Shown: in pieces, positions 45,674 through 53,930 of the stretch
How the letters are laid out: each line of letters starts with the position of its first letter
Position numbering within the stretch: position 1 is the first letter of the stretch
From: Eutreptiella sp. 'Long Island Sound 2002'
Taxonomy: Eukaryota; Euglenozoa; Euglenophyceae; Eutreptiales; Eutreptiaceae
Reading direction: 5' to 3'
DNA: 64,000 bases
Assembly: GCA_964036045.1 (NCBI GenBank)
Contig: OZ038385.1
Span: 24,450,853 to 24,514,852, forward strand
Position numbers and translations under genes: made by a program
Notes under the pieces: model-generated
Told to the model about the DNA's origin: nothing
What the model saw: only the letters and a program-made list of their open reading frames with translations
Database searches by the model: none

Positions 45674-46390
45674 TCATATGCCCTCTGATGGTTTGTATAG
45701 GTGACCTAATGCCGGGGTAAATGCAAATGTAATTTCATTGTCGGCCAAGTATGGATTGTTGTAGCAGAACCAGGCTGTTGCAAAACTGCATCGGGTTGCT
45801 GTGGGTGGACATTTGTCATGCTGTGTGTTTTCATCCTGTGGACCTGGCAGAAAGTAGAATCGCTTTCGGGGAATGATAACGTGCCACCGATAGTGTTTGG
45901 CCACCTCCTGAAATGCCTGTACTGTGAGGCAGTCCAGTGGTAGGAGAAGGCACACAGGTACACCAAGTGGTAGCAGGAAGTGCAGTAATTCAGTTTTGAT
46001 GTCGAATGGCGGATTAGTTATTATCATATCTGTGCCCTCGGGTACGGTTTCATAGTCCCAGCGTGGCATGTCGTCCGGTATGGTCACCCAGGACGGCAGA
46101 TCCAATTTGTATTTTTTTGTTGGGGATTCCTCCTCCTGTGTTTGTGTCATCCTGCCATAGCATACGATGGATTGTGCCTCCACCAGACTTTCAGAAGCTA
46201 TTCTCAAGCATTGACGTCGAGCATCGGGAAAAGGATCGAATACAACAGTACACAGTTTATCGTCGTCGTGTGCTGAAATCGCATTTTTGTTTTTTATCTT
46301 CAGAAGGACATGAAACAGAGTCGCATATGCATATTTAGGTGTAATCCAATGGGTGCTGCCACTCCTGTTACGCTGTGGTGGTGTTGGCAT
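45674..46390 (-). CDS. N6-adenine DNA methyltransferase-like protein
   Basis: 238 residues. The catalytic motif IV NPPF (about residues 126-129, in DMIITNPPFDIK) and the following strand VPVCLLLPL are typical of adenine N6 methyltransferases. VVFDPFPD near residue 50 could be motif I. PRKRFYFLPG fits the region after motif VI. Such enzymes methylate virus or host DNA, sometimes to protect it from a cognate nuclease. It converges on the acidic repeat gene and is divergent from the RING/SNF2-like gene. Confidence 0.7.
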   Translation of the reverse strand: MPTPPQRNRSGSTHWITPKYAYATLFHVLLKIKNKNAISAHDDDKLCTVVFDPFPDARRQCLRIASESLVEAQSIVCYGRMTQTQEEESPTKKYKLDLPSWVTIPDDMPRWDYETVPEGTDMIITNPPFDIKTELLHFLLPLGVPVCLLLPLDCLTVQAFQEVAKHYRWHVIIPRKRFYFLPGPQDENTQHDKCPPTATRCSFATAWFCYNNPYLADNEITFAFTPALGHLYKPSEGI

Positions 46391-46450
46391 TCTCAAGGAT
46401 TCTTAGATATATACAATTATTGGCATTTGCATTAACACCGAGGTATAATT

Positions 46451-48163
46451 ATGCTGTCTTTTGATGCAGCATGTGATGTTGCTGCAGCCGTACTGAACTC
46501 AGAATTCGCAACCAATTTACAAGGGCAGGCAAACATCAAAATTTTAGCAAACCTTTTGTATGATGAGACAGCGAGACAGCAGGGTGTGAGACACGGTCCA
46601 ATGATTCTGCAATCCTGCACACCAGCTCTGACACGGCACATGATTGTGGTTCTGCTTCAGACACTGGATAGTTTAGATTGCAACGTGGAAAACACAATTT
46701 TTGTTGTACCCAATCAGCAGGTGGCACAGGAATGGCGTATGATCCTCAGAAAAATTTCGGCCTTTGGTGCACGAAAACGTGCATCAGGCGATGCCCCGCG
46801 TGTGCAGATCCAAACACACAAGGGAGCGTGTGATCAATTGTTGCGATGGAAAGGATTGAATCTGCGGTTAATAATCGATTTGATGAGCCTGGAACGCCAG
46901 TCACGGGAGGCACGTATGGTCAAACAACTGCAAACCCTAACTGGGATTAACCGAATGTATTTTCTGACACCAGTCATCAGTCTCATGACACGTCATCGTA
47001 CATTGCTAATGGATCATATAATGCATGTCCATGGCCAATCACACATGTCTGCATCACATGTGTCACCTGAAACACGGTTCCATTATTACCATTGCACAAT
47101 CCCCTGCACATCGAAATGTATACCACGTGTGGCGCCGTCACGTGAGCAATTTCCTGATCCAAATTGTTATCGTAGGGCATTGGAGGACTGGCAAACAACA
47201 CGACAGTCCTTTACTGCTTTGGATGAGCAGGTGCAGCGACTTGTATGCAATCCTCGTGTGCTATTCCACGCAATACAAATGGACATTGTTGGTTCAGGAG
47301 CACATGTTAGTTTTATAGATGAATCAACCAATACTGTATATGGATTGCTGTTGCGAGGTATCCTACGGCGTATAAAATTGTCACCAGTGGACTCTAGTGG
47401 GTTGATTCTGGGATTGCTACAGTGGTGTGCTGGTGATCGCGTCACTGCTGCAAAGAATATAATGTGCATGCATTTTGTGACTGACACAGTGTCTGTGGAC
47501 TCAGCAATAGCTGATTTCGTTCCGGTTGGAGACCTGAATGCACACTGGGGGGATACCCTGACAGCACTGCGAAGGTGGGGTAATGGACAGGTCGGGGGTG
47601 ACTGCACAATATGCTGGGACACGCAATTGGACGCCATAACCGTTTTGTCTTGTGGCCATCACATTTGTGTGCATTGCTTTCTGCGGCGGATATACGAGGA
47701 CGGGCAGTGTCCACTGTGCCGTTGTCCTTTTGAACAGCAGCCGTGTTTGGATATGACAAAGGGGTACCGTGTTTTAATGCGAAACAAAAAATCAATGCCG
47801 GAACCACTGACTTTGAGTCATCCACGTATCACGGCGATACAGCAATGTGTAGTGCATGCGTGCATGCATGCAAAGAGGCAACAGGTGGTGGTGATGGTGG
47901 GTTCTGAGGAATTGAGCAAAATATACAGATCAATTCTGCGCCATTTGCGTGTGCGTGTGGTGTACTGGCAGGACTTGTACGGTAGGGATTTGACAGGAAT
48001 ACAGAACGTGATCAGCATCGGTCCACTGACGGTAACTTCCATAGTGTACCGCCAAATGTTGGCCAATCAGGGTCTGAATTGTGATATCACATACATTACG
48101 CAAAGCGACACTATCGAATCGCCAGACGGGGTCCCAACTGAACTACTGCCGTACATGTGTTGA
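46451..48163 (+). CDS. RING protein with inactivated SNF2/RAD5-like ATPase halves
   Basis: 570 residues. A C3HC4 RING (CTICWD ... LSCGHHICVHC ... CPLC, about 385-425) is flanked by two regions that look like the two halves of an SNF2/RAD5 helicase, the same order as in RAD5/HLTF. The Walker A place reads GPMILQSCTPALTRH instead of a GKT loop, and the DEAH box place reads DLMS, so ATPase activity is probably lost. VVPNQQVAQEW and YFLTPVIS match motifs Ia and III. It may work as an E3 ligase or transcription scaffold. Confidence 0.6.
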   Translation: MLSFDAACDVAAAVLNSEFATNLQGQANIKILANLLYDETARQQGVRHGPMILQSCTPALTRHMIVVLLQTLDSLDCNVENTIFVVPNQQVAQEWRMILRKISAFGARKRASGDAPRVQIQTHKGACDQLLRWKGLNLRLIIDLMSLERQSREARMVKQLQTLTGINRMYFLTPVISLMTRHRTLLMDHIMHVHGQSHMSASHVSPETRFHYYHCTIPCTSKCIPRVAPSREQFPDPNCYRRALEDWQTTRQSFTALDEQVQRLVCNPRVLFHAIQMDIVGSGAHVSFIDESTNTVYGLLLRGILRRIKLSPVDSSGLILGLLQWCAGDRVTAAKNIMCMHFVTDTVSVDSAIADFVPVGDLNAHWGDTLTALRRWGNGQVGGDCTICWDTQLDAITVLSCGHHICVHCFLRRIYEDGQCPLCRCPFEQQPCLDMTKGYRVLMRNKKSMPEPLTLSHPRITAIQQCVVHACMHAKRQQVVVMVGSEELSKIYRSILRHLRVRVVYWQDLYGRDLTGIQNVISIGPLTVTSIVYRQMLANQGLNCDITYITQSDTIESPDGVPTELLPYMC

Positions 48164-48233
48164 GACTAGCTAGCTAAGATGCAGCACATTCCTATATATA
48201 TATATTGTTTCTTTTCAGGATACTATCTGCAAA

Positions 48234-49109
48234 ATGCCTCAACCTGTCTGTCTACCCGTCACCACACTGACTCCAAAAAGTATAGTGCTGTGCATGCCAC
48301 AGGAGATTGCCGGAAAACCCGAAATCAATGTTCCGACACATCATTGTCTGTCCATTGCATCAGCCCATATTGACAACAGTCAAAAAGTTCCATGTGTATT
48401 TGATCATTTGGACGGACACCCACAAATTGCCCGTACAATGCGTGGACTGCCAAAGTTGAATGTGCAGATTGACAATGTCACCGTGTTGAGACCCAGGTCA
48501 TTTAACACAGGTCAAGACGACTCGAAACAGCGTGATATGAGCATGGGTGTCCTGTTTGACATTCACGATACCCAACACAATGCGTACATCACTGCATTAC
48601 GAGGCGTGACATCAACGCTACAGCGACTGATGCTGCTCAGTGATGATATTCGGAACATCCTCAAAATCAATTTCGGTGTTGTGACTGAGGACAACGTGGA
48701 CGTGCTGGCACAGAGTTTGGATGGTATGACTATGGTCAAGCAGGCAGCACAAAATGACCCCGAACATATGGGTTCACAGACCAATTGGTGCTGGCCAAAG
48801 GTCAACACAGGCAGTGGATGGACACGCTCAGCATTCTTCAGTCCTGCCGGTACTGAAATTTCAATCGATCACATAAAACAGTGGCACGGACGTATCGCCT
48901 GTCCAAGTATAGTCCTGTGCATTGATTCCGTATTCGCCTCCCGTGTGTACAAGAGTCTCCGTGTCCGCGTAGTTGAGGCGATTCTTGTACCCCCCACGGA
49001 GAGCCCACAGGCCACCACCAGACGCAGCCTGCTCTTTCCGGATACCATTATTGCAGCAGATCAACCAGCTGATGACGACGTTCAGGATCCAAAACGCCAA
49101 AAAATTTAA
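48234..49109 (+). CDS. Hypothetical protein, 291 aa
   Basis: Soluble alpha/beta protein with no recognised motif and an acidic-then-basic tail (DDDVQDPKRQKI). A TATATATATAT run lies about 30-40 bases before the ATG, a candidate early TATA box. It converges on the beta-rich cassette protein with 5 bases between stops. A nucleic-acid binding role is possible from the tail, not shown. Confidence 0.6.
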   Translation: MPQPVCLPVTTLTPKSIVLCMPQEIAGKPEINVPTHHCLSIASAHIDNSQKVPCVFDHLDGHPQIARTMRGLPKLNVQIDNVTVLRPRSFNTGQDDSKQRDMSMGVLFDIHDTQHNAYITALRGVTSTLQRLMLLSDDIRNILKINFGVVTEDNVDVLAQSLDGMTMVKQAAQNDPEHMGSQTNWCWPKVNTGSGWTRSAFFSPAGTEISIDHIKQWHGRIACPSIVLCIDSVFASRVYKSLRVRVVEAILVPPTESPQATTRRSLLFPDTIIAADQPADDDVQDPKRQKI

Positions 49110-49114
49110 TTAGG

Positions 49115-49978
49115 CTATGTGGTCCGCATCACGTGCACATACATGTTGCTGAGGCAGTGTACGTCGTAATCAGAGCCGAAGAGTGGAGTCCATGTCGTGT
49201 TTTGCAGGTCGTACACCTTGATTGGACCGGGATTGGCAAGAGGGTTGTTGAGTGGATTCCTGTTTTCGAAAATGACACCTATCAGAGTTTTGTCCATGTA
49301 GGTGTCTGTGGCATTGGGAGGAAAGGCAAGGTCTTTGAAGTTGAAGGCGATGACAATTTGTGGTCGTGTCTCACTGCTCGGAATGGACACGGTGTCACCA
49401 TTCTCATACACCAGATTAGGTGGTTGCTTGCCTCCCATCATTATGTCAATGTAGACCGCTTTTGAGTCAGACAGGACTGATTTTGGAATGTTTTCAACCA
49501 GTAGCAGCACCCTCACGAATTGATCAGCTTGTGGTAGTGGGTTTTCGTCCCCCACGGCCTCGATAATTGCTATTGATAAAGGTCGGTCAGCTGTGGACCT
49601 CGCCGTGGGCAATTGAATTCGTAGTTTGCCATCAATCTTAAATTGGGCACTGAGCGCCAACAGCGAAGTACCGGGAAATCCAACCTGAGGTGCATCACCT
49701 GCCATTCTGCCCTGATACATGAACACATCTGGTGTTGTATCATAAATGTCGACCATTTGGTCACCACCCTCTAGCTGAAACGCGCCAAAACGTGGTTTCC
49801 ATGTTATGTTCCCCATAGCACTTCGTGGCACAATACTCTGTGCCAGCTGCAGCTGTAATCTACCCCTTTTGCCTAGTTCATCAACGTCCCCGCGTGGTGC
49901 AATTCTGCCAGAATTAGATTTAGCAATTGTCGGGCCGTTGCGCCAACTGTATTTCCGCACAGATGCATGCACAGACAT
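49115..49978 (-). CDS. Beta-rich capsid-like protein, paralogue A
   Basis: 287 residues, mainly strands and loops. The segment GRLQLQLAQS ... TPDVFMYQGRMAG ... TARSTAD resembles KLQLQISEQ ... SPPVFMYRAGMITG ... TRQTAD of the larger leftward protein at 60620-62155. Both lie next to a caspase-fold gene in the same orientation, so they look like paralogues. A jelly-roll or virion surface role is likely from composition. AAATAAAAG lies 12 bases upstream of the ATG (49991-49999), the candidate late promoter. Confidence 0.55.
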   Translation of the reverse strand: MSVHASVRKYSWRNGPTIAKSNSGRIAPRGDVDELGKRGRLQLQLAQSIVPRSAMGNITWKPRFGAFQLEGGDQMVDIYDTTPDVFMYQGRMAGDAPQVGFPGTSLLALSAQFKIDGKLRIQLPTARSTADRPLSIAIIEAVGDENPLPQADQFVRVLLLVENIPKSVLSDSKAVYIDIMMGGKQPPNLVYENGDTVSIPSSETRPQIVIAFNFKDLAFPPNATDTYMDKTLIGVIFENRNPLNNPLANPGPIKVYDLQNTTWTPLFGSDYDVHCLSNMYVHVMRTT

Positions 49979-50082
49979 TATAAGTGTGAGCTTTTATTTA
50001 GAATGCATATTGCAATTGCACACAGACTGCATTCGTGTTCACCAACGGTCTTAATAAACATGCCAATACAACACGCATTTTT

Positions 50083-51504
50083 TCAAATGTCCAAAATGGT
50101 TTGCAAAAACAATGCAATATGTTTCTCATCGTCCAGATTGTTGCCACAGCGTGGGGATATCCGGACAAACTCCATACCACGCTGTGAACCATGTCTCCAA
50201 AACAAGCAAACAGCATAACCCAACGTGCTGCATAGCTGCTCCAAAACTGCTACGGTGTCATTTTGTTGCTGCAAATCCTGAATTACAGATAGCAGCAGCT
50301 GGTGCACATTGATTGCAACGTGGCCTGCTGAACATTGTGACAATCGGCTCAACCATGCATGTGACAATGCCCCTGTGGTCAAATGCATTAAAGGACCATC
50401 AATTGAGATTGTCATACCAGCAATAATACCAACCATATTGGGTGCATTGTCCTGCACACCAATGCTGAATTTTTGCAGACATTCCTCAGTATTACACGTA
50501 TCTGACCACGTTACAGGGTCAACAAAAATCATACCACGTGCGTCACCAACGAGACTTTCCATCAAATTGTTTGTCTCACCCGTGTAACCGATGACAACCA
50601 CAATCAACCGATCATGCACAGCAGTACATGTGTGCATGCACTCCCGTAGTATGTTGCACAGTTGCACCAAATCCGAGGTGCTGTTACCAAACAACGGCTG
50701 TGTATGGCATCGATACGTATGGCAGTCGTATCCGATTGCATTCAGATAATTATACCATGCAACAATTGGGTTTTTGGTGGTCGTGTGTGCTTCCTGCATG
50801 TCAAAGAGAAACGCCAGGTGTCTGGTGCTAGGTGCTAGGTGGGAATGTTGTGATAAACTACACGGTGGTCTGTAAGCAGAATGTGTGCTCAATGTCACAC
50901 TTGACCTGTATAATACATAGTGCACGGGTACCCGTCCACTGATATGTTGCACCGTGACTGTGAGTGTCTCCGCGGGTGTCAAGGGTTCGCTTGTAACGAC
51001 AATGGGGATGTAATACTTCTCACCGGTCAACACCCTGTGCTCGGCTTCCAAACCCGGCATCTGCCATTTCAGCAGAATGCTGCTATTGACAGAACCTGTT
51101 ACAGCAACACAGTAGATGTACAACATTGAGGTGATGCCACTCGATGGTGTGTGAAGACGCCATTGATGCTTATCACCAATCACCGATAGCACAGAATGCA
51201 CAGGTACAACATCGCCACATGGTGCTGGCCACTGTATTGGGCGACCACGTAGGACCCATTCCGTAGCACTTGTACCATATGTGTTGCCAGTAGCATCCAT
51301 CAGTGTAACAGTCACCATCCGATGGTTACCGGCATGTCTGGGCATCACGCAGTCAGACCATTGCACTGTTGTGATGCGGTCAGATGCATTCAATAACTTC
51401 ACCGGTACCCCGTTTACTGTTATGACGTAGTAAGCAGGAAGAGGGACAGAAGATTTGGCCTCAATGCAAAGTGTTGCCCTGCATAATTGCAGGGCCAGAT
51501 GCAT
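50083..51504 (-). CDS. Catalytically dead metacaspase-like protein
   Basis: 473 residues, alignable by eye over the full length to the active metacaspase at 62183-63616. Shared elements are a beta domain (WRLHTP ... LLKW, LTVTVQHISGRVPVHYVL), then the caspase core start (RHLAFLFD). The His site reads VIGYTGET instead of SSGHGNGD, and the Cys site reads FVDPVTWSD instead of FLDHCYSGG. Both catalytic residues are gone. A regulator or decoy of the active enzyme or of host caspase-like proteins is a sensible guess. It is divergent from a myristoylated-type protein gene, sharing a 32-bp AT-rich promoter. Confidence 0.7.
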   Translation of the reverse strand: MHLALQLCRATLCIEAKSSVPLPAYYVITVNGVPVKLLNASDRITTVQWSDCVMPRHAGNHRMVTVTLMDATGNTYGTSATEWVLRGRPIQWPAPCGDVVPVHSVLSVIGDKHQWRLHTPSSGITSMLYIYCVAVTGSVNSSILLKWQMPGLEAEHRVLTGEKYYIPIVVTSEPLTPAETLTVTVQHISGRVPVHYVLYRSSVTLSTHSAYRPPCSLSQHSHLAPSTRHLAFLFDMQEAHTTTKNPIVAWYNYLNAIGYDCHTYRCHTQPLFGNSTSDLVQLCNILRECMHTCTAVHDRLIVVVIGYTGETNNLMESLVGDARGMIFVDPVTWSDTCNTEECLQKFSIGVQDNAPNMVGIIAGMTISIDGPLMHLTTGALSHAWLSRLSQCSAGHVAINVHQLLLSVIQDLQQQNDTVAVLEQLCSTLGYAVCLFWRHGSQRGMEFVRISPRCGNNLDDEKHIALFLQTILDI

Positions 51505-51536
51505 TTTCTTTCTACATTATAAATAAAAAAAGTAAC
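51505..51536. promoter_or_regulatory. Compact divergent promoter
   Basis: Only 32 bases separate the ATGs of the dead metacaspase (leftward) and the MGLFSS protein (rightward). They include TTATAAATAAAAAAAG, serving the right gene with AAATAAAAAAAG at 4 bases from its ATG, and the reverse TTTATTTATAATG for the left gene. Confidence 0.6.
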
Positions 51537-52259
51537 ATGGGTTTATTCAGTTCAAAACCACAAAGAGCCCCAACAGCACATGCGTGCAGCCGTGAGGTGC
51601 AATGTGAACAAATACTAATGGACACACGCTTCGTGAACATCAATCGGGTATTGGGGAAATCAAGGTGGTTATACGGGCCACGTCGTAGTGCACCGTTGGT
51701 AAATTGCACACATCGTGCACAGGGCTCGTCTAACCCTAACCTGTTTATACTACACAAAGCAGATCCCAATGAAAGTGACGAATATACAACAGCGTTTAGC
51801 CGGGAGACACAATTCCTCATCATCGAGACGGAGGATCAGGTCAAACAAATCCTGTCTTGTTTGTATGAGTCTGCTGCACAGTATACAGTTAACCTGTTGT
51901 ATTGTAACATCTTCCTGTACAGCCTGTTGGGTACGTATCACGAAGGCAATCTGACTTATTTGCCCATGTCATTTGTGTCCTGCATGTGGAATTGGTTACA
52001 CGCGTTCCTCGCTGAACTGTCACGATCGAACAATGCAATACATGGCATACGCATTTTGGACGACCACGACCAGCGTTGTTACATCGCCGTCAACCCCATT
52101 GGACTTTTTTATGGCACAAACAATGAGAGTGAGAACAAAGCATCGTGGGTGGATGTTGTAAGGAAGGATACAGATGAGAGGGACGGGGATGATATAACGA
52201 TGGTGGACGACGGAGCAGACACATCAGAAATAGATGAAAGCAGATCAGATCAGAAATAG
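51537..52259 (+). CDS. Putative N-myristoylated protein, 240 aa
   Basis: Begins MGLFSSKPQR, a good N-myristoylation signal (Gly2, Ser6, then basic). The rest is soluble, with a folded middle and an acidic C-terminus (DERDGDD ... DDGADTSEIDE). It probably attaches to virion or factory membranes by the lipid. The ATG at 51537 was chosen because it gives this signal; the frame before it opens with GTG. The next gene is a membrane-linked permuted papain-like protein. Confidence 0.65.
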   Translation: MGLFSSKPQRAPTAHACSREVQCEQILMDTRFVNINRVLGKSRWLYGPRRSAPLVNCTHRAQGSSNPNLFILHKADPNESDEYTTAFSRETQFLIIETEDQVKQILSCLYESAAQYTVNLLYCNIFLYSLLGTYHEGNLTYLPMSFVSCMWNWLHAFLAELSRSNNAIHGIRILDDHDQRCYIAVNPIGLFYGTNNESENKASWVDVVRKDTDERDGDDITMVDDGADTSEIDESRSDQK

Positions 52260-52296
52260 AATAGGATTCGATGAAAAAAAAAACCACATTGATCAT

Positions 52297-53121
52297 ATGC
52301 ATCCACACGCCATGCCAATGCTGACCATACATGGCTTTTTGCTTGCATGTTCTGTGTACAATTGGCACATTGCTGAGCACTCATTGGCTATGCACACACT
52401 CGAGGTCATAATTATCATTGTGATGGGTATTGGCTTGATACGTGGTTCCAGGCTAGCTTGCTTGGGAACAGGCATGTTGGCATTGTCCATTGCCATTTGT
52501 CTTGTTAGACTCGGTGTTGTACGGCGTGCTCACAATCTGCAGGTTCCTCACATACCACGACCGCCATTGGTCCAGAACGCGGGTGCCCTGGAAATCCAAA
52601 CTGGTGATATTCTGCTGTATAGGGACAATTGCACGCGTGGCCGGGTGCAATGCCTCTTGCTGAATACACCATGGACGCACGTTGCAATGCTTATTGTGCA
52701 TAACGGATGTATTTACGTGGCAGACATGGATCACCAACACGTGTGCATCACAACGTGGATTGAATGGAAACAAAGATGGCTGCACGGTGGCGTGGGTGGT
52801 ACGGTAGTAGGCTGGCGACACCTGTGTGGTATGGTCCCCACGTCGGTCTATTTGCCACCTGAAACATGCACATATCCAAGTCTCCTCTCTTTCTGTCTGC
52901 AGCGTGCGGCAGGCATCTATCCGAAACCACCCATCTACCACATGCACTGTGCTCAGCTGGTTACATGGATGTGTTATAGGATGGGAATTGTGTCACGTTT
53001 AGATATGTCTCTGCTACCGGGCGATTTTGCAAGCGGTGGCCGCTTTGACAGTATGCTCAAGCCGCATATAAGGTACACACGAGAGCGTGCAGTGTTTGAC
53101 TCTGCTCTAATGGATCCCTGA
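52297..53121 (+). CDS. Permuted NlpC/P60 (papain-like) protein, poxvirus G6 type
   Basis: 274 residues. Two transmembrane helices at about 35-75 anchor it. The soluble domain has GDILLYRD, then WTHVAML with His128, then YHMHCAQLV with Cys218. His before Cys is the order of the permuted NlpC/P60 (YebB/LRAT-like) superfamily, seen in poxvirus G6R and relatives, some of which act on lipids. It is probably a membrane-bound acyltransferase or protease in the virion. The ATG at 52297 sits just before the helices; an in-frame ATG at 52234 would overlap the preceding gene. Confidence 0.65.
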   Translation: MHPHAMPMLTIHGFLLACSVYNWHIAEHSLAMHTLEVIIIIVMGIGLIRGSRLACLGTGMLALSIAICLVRLGVVRRAHNLQVPHIPRPPLVQNAGALEIQTGDILLYRDNCTRGRVQCLLLNTPWTHVAMLIVHNGCIYVADMDHQHVCITTWIEWKQRWLHGGVGGTVVGWRHLCGMVPTSVYLPPETCTYPSLLSFCLQRAAGIYPKPPIYHMHCAQLVTWMCYRMGIVSRLDMSLLPGDFASGGRFDSMLKPHIRYTRERAVFDSALMDP

Positions 53122-53286
53122 ACATGGGACACACTGTCATGTCACACAGTCATGCGACACACAGTTTCTACCACAGACCACGTGGCTGTGGCATCCTGGT
53201 GCCTGAAGATCGGAAGAATTTGCGATTTGCAGACGCCTTATCGAGTATGTGAATAGTCCTTTGCCTATGCCTTTGCCTATATTTTA
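53122..53286. other. Intergenic mosaic of two nearby coding fragments
   Basis: The gap holds no gene. It contains a 25-bp copy (53178-53202) of a piece from the methyltransferase gene at 54990-55014, with one mismatch, directly followed by a ~60-bp copy (53205-53264) of a piece from the next gene at 53617-53678. A short CTTTGCCTATGCCTTTGCC repeat follows. Confidence 0.75.
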
Positions 53287-53865
53287 ATGCAAATCAAAGC
53301 ATTCTGTGGCTCTCACTGGCCGCGTCCAAATGTAACCGAGACCTTGGTGCTGGAGGAGGCCAACCACGTCATGGAAGATATGGGGGACTACGCTGCGGTA
53401 CTTGACATGCTTGTATGGCCACACACTGAGCTTGTGCGCATCCAAGACATCGAGGCATTACTTGGCAAACTTATCAACCGCGACCTGCTGTTGCAAGAGT
53501 TCCATTCCCTGCTTAAAAAACAGAAGAAGACCGAAGACTTGCTCCTCTGTCACGTTGTGTGCAAACTGCAATCATTGAGCGAATGGTGCGAAGCTGAGCA
53601 TGCCAAGCGTTCGTCTCAAGATCAGGAGGAATTTGCGATTTGCAGACGCCTCATCGAGTGTGTGAATAGTCCTTTGCCGCACAAGCTGCTCCAAGAAAAG
53701 TACCGAATGTTCAAAAAGCCAGTCCCCCCTATGTACACCGAAACCGAGATTATTGCCGAGGCGGTACTCCGTAATGCCATCCAACAAAACCACGCCCCGC
53801 ATGAACTCTTGGCGATCCTTGTGCAGCAACAAAAGGATACCTCCAGAATCAGAATCAAGCGTTAA
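53287..53865 (+). CDS. Helical protein next to methyltransferase, 192 aa
   Basis: All-helical, charged protein (EFHSLLKKQKKTEDLLL and similar). No catalytic motif. It has a more GC-ending codon usage than the virus average, like the methyltransferase and the 13388-14230 gene. A fragment of it is copied just upstream. It converges with the methyltransferase gene. It may belong to a transferred modification cassette; its own role is unknown. Confidence 0.6.
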   Translation: MQIKAFCGSHWPRPNVTETLVLEEANHVMEDMGDYAAVLDMLVWPHTELVRIQDIEALLGKLINRDLLLQEFHSLLKKQKKTEDLLLCHVVCKLQSLSEWCEAEHAKRSSQDQEEFAICRRLIECVNSPLPHKLLQEKYRMFKKPVPPMYTETEIIAEAVLRNAIQQNHAPHELLAILVQQQKDTSRIRIKR

Positions 53866-53930
53866 CACGTCATAGATTCCAATGGACTGCAAAGAGTACA
53901 TCACGCATGCGCTGCCTATGTCGTCTCTGC

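Noticed and set aside
45422..45677. Poly-Ser, poly-His/Pro and poly-Leu frames opposite the GAGGATGAG repeat
   Set aside because: These are mirror frames of a simple repeat; only the acidic frame has an ATG and non-repeat ends.
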